Translations under genes and position numbers: made by a program | Notes under the pieces: model-generated | Seen by the model: only the letters and a program-made list of their open reading frames with translations | Told to the model about the DNA's origin: nothing | The model's database searches: none | Source: Cylindrodendrum hubeiense | Taxonomy: Eukaryota; Ascomycota; Sordariomycetes; Hypocreales; Nectriaceae | Direction of reading: 5' to 3' | Length of the DNA: 64,000 bases | Assembly (NCBI GenBank): GCA_014621425.1 | Contig: JAANBB010000009.1 | Coordinates: forward strand, 186,001-250,000 | Shown: positions 59,057 through 64,000 of the stretch, one piece after another | Numbering within the stretch: position 1 is the stretch's first letter | Layout of the letters: the number at the start of each line of letters is the position of its first letter

Positions 59057-60935
59057 ATGGCTTCGACCGGCATCTCCTCGACGCCGCCGGGCTACTCGTC
59101 CGACCACGAAAAGAGAGGCGGCGACGAAAAAGCCGGCCCCGAGTCGCTGCCCTCACCTATCGATGACCTTCAAAGGTCCTTGTCTAGTTCGAACAAGGAT
59201 TCAACCCACCGCAAGCTCAAGGCCCGCCATATCCAGCTTATCGGCATTGGTGGTACCATCGGCACTGCTCTTTATGTGCGTACTTATGAGATGAACTGGT
59301 CTCCTTCCCCGTGAAATCGCGCTCCATGTGCTCATATAAGTTTGTCTCTTCGTCTTGCAGGTCCAAATCGGCAAAGGTCTACTCAATGGCGGCCCTGCCA
59401 GCTTGTTCATGGCTTTCACCATATGGTGCAGCTTTATCCTGGCCATCACCCTGTGTATGGCTGAGATGGTGACATACCTACCTATTTCGTCTCCGTTTAT
59501 CCGCTTCGCTGGTCGCTACGTCGATGAGGCTTTCGGCTTTGCCGCTGGCTGGAATTTCTTCGTCTTCGAGGCTGTGCTCGTCCCCTTCGAGGTTACCGCG
59601 TGTAACCTGATCATCCATTTCTGGAGCGATGCGGTCCCAGTCGGAGGAATCATTGCCATCATTATCGTCTTGTATGCGCTCATCAATGTCCTAGCTGTGC
59701 AGTGGTACGGTGAGACTGAATTCTGGGCTGCCCTCGGAAAGGTCCTCCTTATCATCGGGCTCATCATCTTCACCTTTATCGTCATGGTTGGTGGAAACCC
59801 CAAGCACGATGCATTTGGATTCCGGTACTGGAAGAATCCAGGCTCTTTTACCGAACTGTACTACGAAGGCTCGCTGGGCCGCTGGCTTGGATTCCTGCAA
59901 TGTGTGATTCAGGCCTCCTTCACCATTGCCGGCCCTGACTACGTCTCTATGGCTGCCGGTGAGGCCGAGAACCCACGATCCATCATGCCCCGGGCCTTCA
60001 ATGCCGTCTTTTACCGTCTTACTACATTCTTCGTGCTTGGATCTCTCTGTGTGGGCATCCTGGTTCCCTTCGACGACGCAGAGTTGTCGGCTGCCTTCAA
60101 AAATGCCGAACCCGGTGCAGCAGCTTCGCCCTATGTTGTCGCCATGAACCGACTCGGAATCCCGGTTCTTCCCCATATTGTCAATGCCATGGTTTTGCTT
60201 TCTGCCTTTTCCGCCGGCAACTCATACGTGTACTGCGCTTCACGATCACTTTATGGTCTTGCGTTGGAGGGCAAGGCGCCGAGGTTCTTCACCAAATGCA
60301 CCAAGGCCGGTGTTCCCATTTTCTGTGTCCTTGCCGTTCTACTCGTCGCCTTGCTTTCCTTCCTTCAGCTATCCAACAACACCGCGGTTGTCTTGGACTG
60401 GTTCGTGTCTCTTGTCACCGCATCCCAGCTCATTAACTTCTCCGTCATGTGTGTGGCCTATCTGTGCTTCCACCGTGCGCTCAAGGCACAGGGAATTAGC
60501 CGAGACACCCTCCCCTACAAGTCTATTCTTCAGCCGTATGCGGCATGGTATGGGTTGGTCGGAACCTTCATCATGACCTTTGTGGGAGGATACACCGTGT
60601 TTCTGCCCATCGATGGCTACTGGAATGTCCCGGACTTCCTCTTCTCGTAAGACAGCCCCATCGAATTGGGTAAGGAATATACACTTACAAAATTAGGTAC
60701 ACTATGGTTGGAGTCTTCCCTGTACTCTACATCGGATGGAAGTTGATCCACAAGACACGCATTCATAAGCCTGAAGAAGTTGATCTCAAGAAGGATCTTG
60801 ATGTCTTGGAGCACTATGAACAAAATTATGTTCCTCAACCACCATCGTGGGTCACCCTTGATATCGAGAATGAGAGCAAGCTAACCACATAACAGGAGTT
60901 GGTTTGAGAAGATACTCGACAAGCTATTTGGCTAA
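59057..60935 (+). CDS. Amino-acid permease, APC superfamily (YAT-like)
   Basis: Four exons (59057-59275, 59361-60646, 60697-60846, 60896-60935) encode 564 residues. A hydrophilic N-terminus leads to RHIQLIGIGGTIGTALYVQIG, the helix-1 substrate-binding signature of fungal amino-acid permeases, then about twelve helices including WNFFVFEAVLVPFEVTACNL and SAGNSYVYCASRSLYGLALEG. It should take up amino acids with protons across the plasma membrane; which ones is not readable. The last exon of 40 nt replaces a false read-through and gives the tail SSWFEKILDKLFG, typical of the family. A TATA-like element and an upstream ORF precede it. Confidence 0.92.
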
Positions 60936-62089
60936 GGAAACAGAGATCTATTGGTGGCATGTTATTCGGCTGTAATTTCTGTGCTATAGTTAGGTGAAGC
61001 AATGGACTATTCGTTTGCCGAGAACGTAGGAGCCCAGTCCTTTTCTTGACTAGTCACTTTAAATGGATGTGACTTGCGACACAGTTCTTGGAAGTTGTCA
61101 GAACACCACATCATCCTTGATCCCTACGCCACACGGCAATGAACTATTCTACCAACCGTTGAAACGCCTCCCATATAATACTCCTCGCCCATAAACCATA
61201 ATCGGCTATTGATTGCCTTTGTCATTTTCGCACCTCTTACAAGATCCGGTGGTGTTATGGCCGGGCCACGGCTTCTTCTGGATGCTCTTCGTGCCCACGT
61301 TAGCGGGTATCCAACAGTCTCGTCCCCAAACGATAGCCTGGGTGCATGGCTCCAAGCTCCACACGTGGGGCGATGCGATGAGGTGACTACACAACGGGTG
61401 GATGTATCGGACCGGGAGGCACATGGTTGCACTTATCGATATTCTCGTTGTCGGTTTGTTCGCCTATCCTGGGAAGAGTAGTAGCAAAAGTATTGGAGTT
61501 ACGCATACTAAGAATGATCATAAATGAAGGCTAGGACTGATAGTTGAGACATGAAGAAAGGGCTGAGTTAAAAATGTGTCCCCGATGTGAGTTTAGAATC
61601 GACCACGAGGAGCGTCTTTGACAGGGTGACTTTGCAAGTAGAATAATAATAACACAGTTTTGAGTAAAACAGTAGCGAGTGGCCGAAAGTGATATTGCAA
61701 AAAGGCTACGACGGGTGGGTGATTTCTAAGGCGATTAGACTGTGATTCAATGCCCGTCGAGAAATTAGCGGACTAATCGCAAGGCATTAGTGCAATGAAT
61801 GACGATGAATGGCCATGACAATGTGTTAGATGCTCTTTACATGTTACGTGACGTGACCAATGACCCTTGGCATGGATATTGAGGCATAGCTCTGTGCTTT
61901 TTTCGACTCGGGCTTATTTGGTAACAAGGACAGATGATTCAGAAACAAATATCAACTTTTAACCTAAGTGCAATCTATATCCTTTATGTCCAAAATTTAT
62001 ATTTCTTTCCCATTCTATCACTCATGAAATTGACTTGTCTCTTATGGACAGCCTATTTCATGAGTGTCTAACTCCGTCTCTCCCATGGT
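60936..62089. other. Intergenic between convergent permease and ABC transporter genes
   Basis: About 1.15 kb containing both 3' flanks. It is AT-rich from about 61480 to 62060. Small frames near 61124-61481 overlap on both strands and are not recognisable. No gene is seen. Confidence 0.5.
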
Positions 62090-64000
62090 CTACTGATTAC
62101 CCTCCTGAGACTCACTTTGCGATCCTCCAAGATGCTGCGCTGGGCCACATTCAACGACATTGCCGTGGTCTAATCTCAGACACCAATTCGCATCTTCCAC
62201 CGCCTCCAGACGATGAGCAATTGTGATGACCGTGCTCTTGGACAGCTCCTCTCTCAAAATGCGCTGCACCCTGGCAGCAGTGCCGCGGTCGATGGATGCT
62301 GTGGCTTCATCCAAGATGACCAACCCACTCCTGCGCAAAACTGCACGCCCGATACCGACAAGTTGTCGCTGACCTTGGCTGAGGTTCTTGCCTCCCGCGT
62401 CGATTTGCGAATACAGACCCCATTCTTCACCGAGGACACGGTGGATGGCGTTGTTGCATTCGGTGTCAGAGAACTTGCCTTCGGGGTCGATGTTGTCACG
62501 CAAAGTCCCCGGGAACAGCGTCGGATCCTGCTGAATAAAAGTGACGCGGTTTCGGAGGGCTGTACGGTTGATTTGAGACAGATCGATGCTTCCGATGGTG
62601 ACTTTGCCCTCGAAGGGTGCCTGAGTCGCTAGGAGAGCGTTGGCAATGGTTGACTTGCCAGAGCCCGTGCGACCCAAGACGGCGCATGTGGAGCCACCGG
62701 GGATCTCGAAAGAGACCTTGTCAAGAACGCATGGGAGGTCATCAGCGTACTTGAACGACATCTCATTGAAAGAAACACCGTCGCATGGCCGTGGCCAGTC
62801 CTCAGGTGGCACTATGTCGCCACTCGGTTCCTCAGGGATTCGGTTCAGCGCATTGACACGTTCTAGCGAAACTGCGTCGAGTTGCAGAGCGGCGAACTTT
62901 TCGCAGAGCTGTTGAACAGCACTCATTGCGACGGTAGTTTGAGTCAAGACGAAACCAACCGCGCTCGCGGGTGTTCCGTACCACACCATGAAAAGAATCA
63001 AGACAGTGCGCATACAAGCTGACGAAGTGCCCAGTCTAAAGTCGAGCCAGAATGCCATGCTCCAGAAGAAGTGATCCTGCTTCTGAAAGTCATCCACGGC
63101 GTCCAAGTGTCTGTCTTGGAAGTGGCCCTCAACCCGCAACGCGCGGATGGTCACGAGGCCATCTTGCATGACGCCGATGTTGGCAATGATTGGTGTCAGG
63201 TATCTCATCTCCATGCGGCGCAGGCATCGCGAAACTGGCACGTATATTCGGAAAAAGTACACGAAGAGAAAGGCAACGCAGATAAGAATGGCAATCAGTG
63301 ATGGCTGATGAGACATGATGGCGATCAGACTCAAGATGAGGGCGATCAGGTTGTACACGAATGACTCTAGAGGAGAGAGAATACCGCCATCAACCATGCC
63401 CATATCGGCGATCAAGCGGTTCTTCAGCTGGCTTGTCGGAGTGATGTCGTGGTAGCGGAATGAAGCCTTGCTAACTTTCTCGATGGCAATCTTGAACAAG
63501 CCGCGAGCGGCGTTGATGCTAATACGGGCCAAGAGGAGCTGGGCAAGGGCATATGTTGCAATTTGTGCGCCAGAGAGACCTGTAAGGACGTAAATCCACG
63601 GCCTGGGATGCTGGCTAGGGTTAGGAAGCCCCCAGAAAGTGCTAATCATGACATCGGAAGTGTTAGCAGATTCGTTGCCCCAGGCCTCGAGAAGGCGTGC
63701 TCGGGCGATATCGCAGTATCGAGACATGCCATAGAAGATCGCCAAGCAGACCCAGAGGTGCCATCCACCAGCCGTCATGTACTTGATATAGATCGACAGA
63801 GGAACGCTGCCAGTTTCAGATGGCTCCTCTGGGGCTTCCTTTGATCCTGAAATATCGCCTGGCTGGTCATCCTGGATTGTCTCGTGGGTTTGAGCGGTGC
63901 CGTTTCCAGAGTCAGAGTGACGTGAGTGGGTAAGTTCGGATTGCAATTCGAGTAGAGACAGAACGTGCGCGCTACCATCGGTGATATCAATGACTTGGTC
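62090..64000 (-). CDS. ABCC-type (MRP-like) ABC transporter, C-terminal half, cut by window edge
   Basis: The frame is open to the last base, so the 5' part lies outside; 636 residues are visible. The start of the visible part (DITDGSAHVLSLLELQSEL) is the linker after the first nucleotide-binding domain. The second transmembrane domain follows (six helices; TAGGWHLWVCLAIFYGMSRY to VLILFMVWYGTPASAVGFVL), then NBD2 with Walker A GRTGSGKST, the Q-loop in FIQQDP, the signature LSQGQRQL, Walker B LVILDEATASID and the His switch in TIAHRLE. Organisation and lengths fit full-size ABCC exporters that move organic anions, conjugates or drugs; neither substrate nor membrane can be fixed from this part. 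No intron is needed in the visible portion. Confidence 0.93.
   Translation of the reverse strand, partial: DQVIDITDGSAHVLSLLELQSELTHSRHSDSGNGTAQTHETIQDDQPGDISGSKEAPEEPSETGSVPLSIYIKYMTAGGWHLWVCLAIFYGMSRYCDIARARLLEAWGNESANTSDVMISTFWGLPNPSQHPRPWIYVLTGLSGAQIATYALAQLLLARISINAARGLFKIAIEKVSKASFRYHDITPTSQLKNRLIADMGMVDGGILSPLESFVYNLIALILSLIAIMSHQPSLIAILICVAFLFVYFFRIYVPVSRCLRRMEMRYLTPIIANIGVMQDGLVTIRALRVEGHFQDRHLDAVDDFQKQDHFFWSMAFWLDFRLGTSSACMRTVLILFMVWYGTPASAVGFVLTQTTVAMSAVQQLCEKFAALQLDAVSLERVNALNRIPEEPSGDIVPPEDWPRPCDGVSFNEMSFKYADDLPCVLDKVSFEIPGGSTCAVLGRTGSGKSTIANALLATQAPFEGKVTIGSIDLSQINRTALRNRVTFIQQDPTLFPGTLRDNIDPEGKFSDTECNNAIHRVLGEEWGLYSQIDAGGKNLSQGQRQLVGIGRAVLRRSGLVILDEATASIDRGTAARVQRILREELSKSTVITIAHRLEAVEDANWCLRLDHGNVVECGPAQHLGGSQSESQEGNQ

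Noticed and set aside
1..64000. Secondary-metabolite cluster, transposon, rRNA, or CRISPR array
   Set aside because: No PKS, NRPS or terpene synthase, no transposase or reverse transcriptase, no rRNA sequence and no regular repeat-spacer array were seen; most genes are unrelated housekeeping genes.

Overview
The window is nuclear DNA of a filamentous ascomycete (Pezizomycotina). Protein content points to Sordariomycetes, perhaps Hypocreales, but that placement is inference. Genes carry short introns (about 49-160 nt, GT..AG, with CTAAC/CTAAT-like branch sites), coding DNA favours C- and G-ending codons, and the families are typical of fungi: HeLo domain, Pth11/rhodopsin-type membrane protein, Dal5-like MFS, NudE, Doa10. 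Thirteen protein genes are supported and every one was resolved to an exon structure whose summed length is a multiple of three, apart from the last, which runs off the right edge.

Layout. 274-1263 (+) Jlp2/CCDC25-like protein; 1485-5125 (-) a HeLo-like / kinase-like / trypsin-like fusion; 6855-8151 (-) a seven-helix rhodopsin-type (Pth11-related) protein; 8152-12209 no gene seen; 12210-13750 (+) a Dal5/ACS-type MFS permease, followed by a degenerate tandem repeat; 15355-17700 (-) arginyl-tRNA synthetase with two possible starts; 18302-21098 (-) secreted subtilisin with PA domain; 21099-24946 no gene, partly AT-rich; 24947-26312 (+) Acr3-type arsenite exporter, convergent with 26444-27689 (-) a Cys-rich bZIP factor; 28766-29230 (+) mitochondrial BolA-like protein; 29967-37069 (-) acetyl-CoA carboxylase; 37070-41310 no gene; 41311-43172 (-) NudE-like dynein regulator; 44877-49943 (-) Doa10/Ssm4-type ER ubiquitin ligase; 52246-56247 (+) a large unrecognised protein with an N-terminal membrane segment and a C-terminal RDEL; 59057-60935 (+) amino-acid permease; 62090-64000 (-) 3' part of an ABCC transporter.

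How the genes relate. Most are housekeeping genes with no operon-like relation. Two neighbourhoods may be functional: the arsenite exporter beside a bZIP regulator (compare the yeast ARR1-ARR3 pairing), and the ERAD ligase head-to-head with a putative ER-luminal protein.

Most unusual item. The gene at 1485-5125 joins a HeLo-like bundle (the membrane-active fold of fungal regulated cell death) to a degenerate kinase-like domain and then to a chymotrypsin-fold protease domain with an apparent His-Asp-Ser triad. It is the best candidate here for an undescribed fungal immunity or self-recognition protein. Smaller structural surprises are a one-nucleotide exon in the Jlp2-like gene, a seven-nucleotide final exon in the ArgRS gene, and a stop-free 51-nt intron of 3n length in the Doa10-like gene. 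All functional statements rest on reading the sequence; no search could be run.
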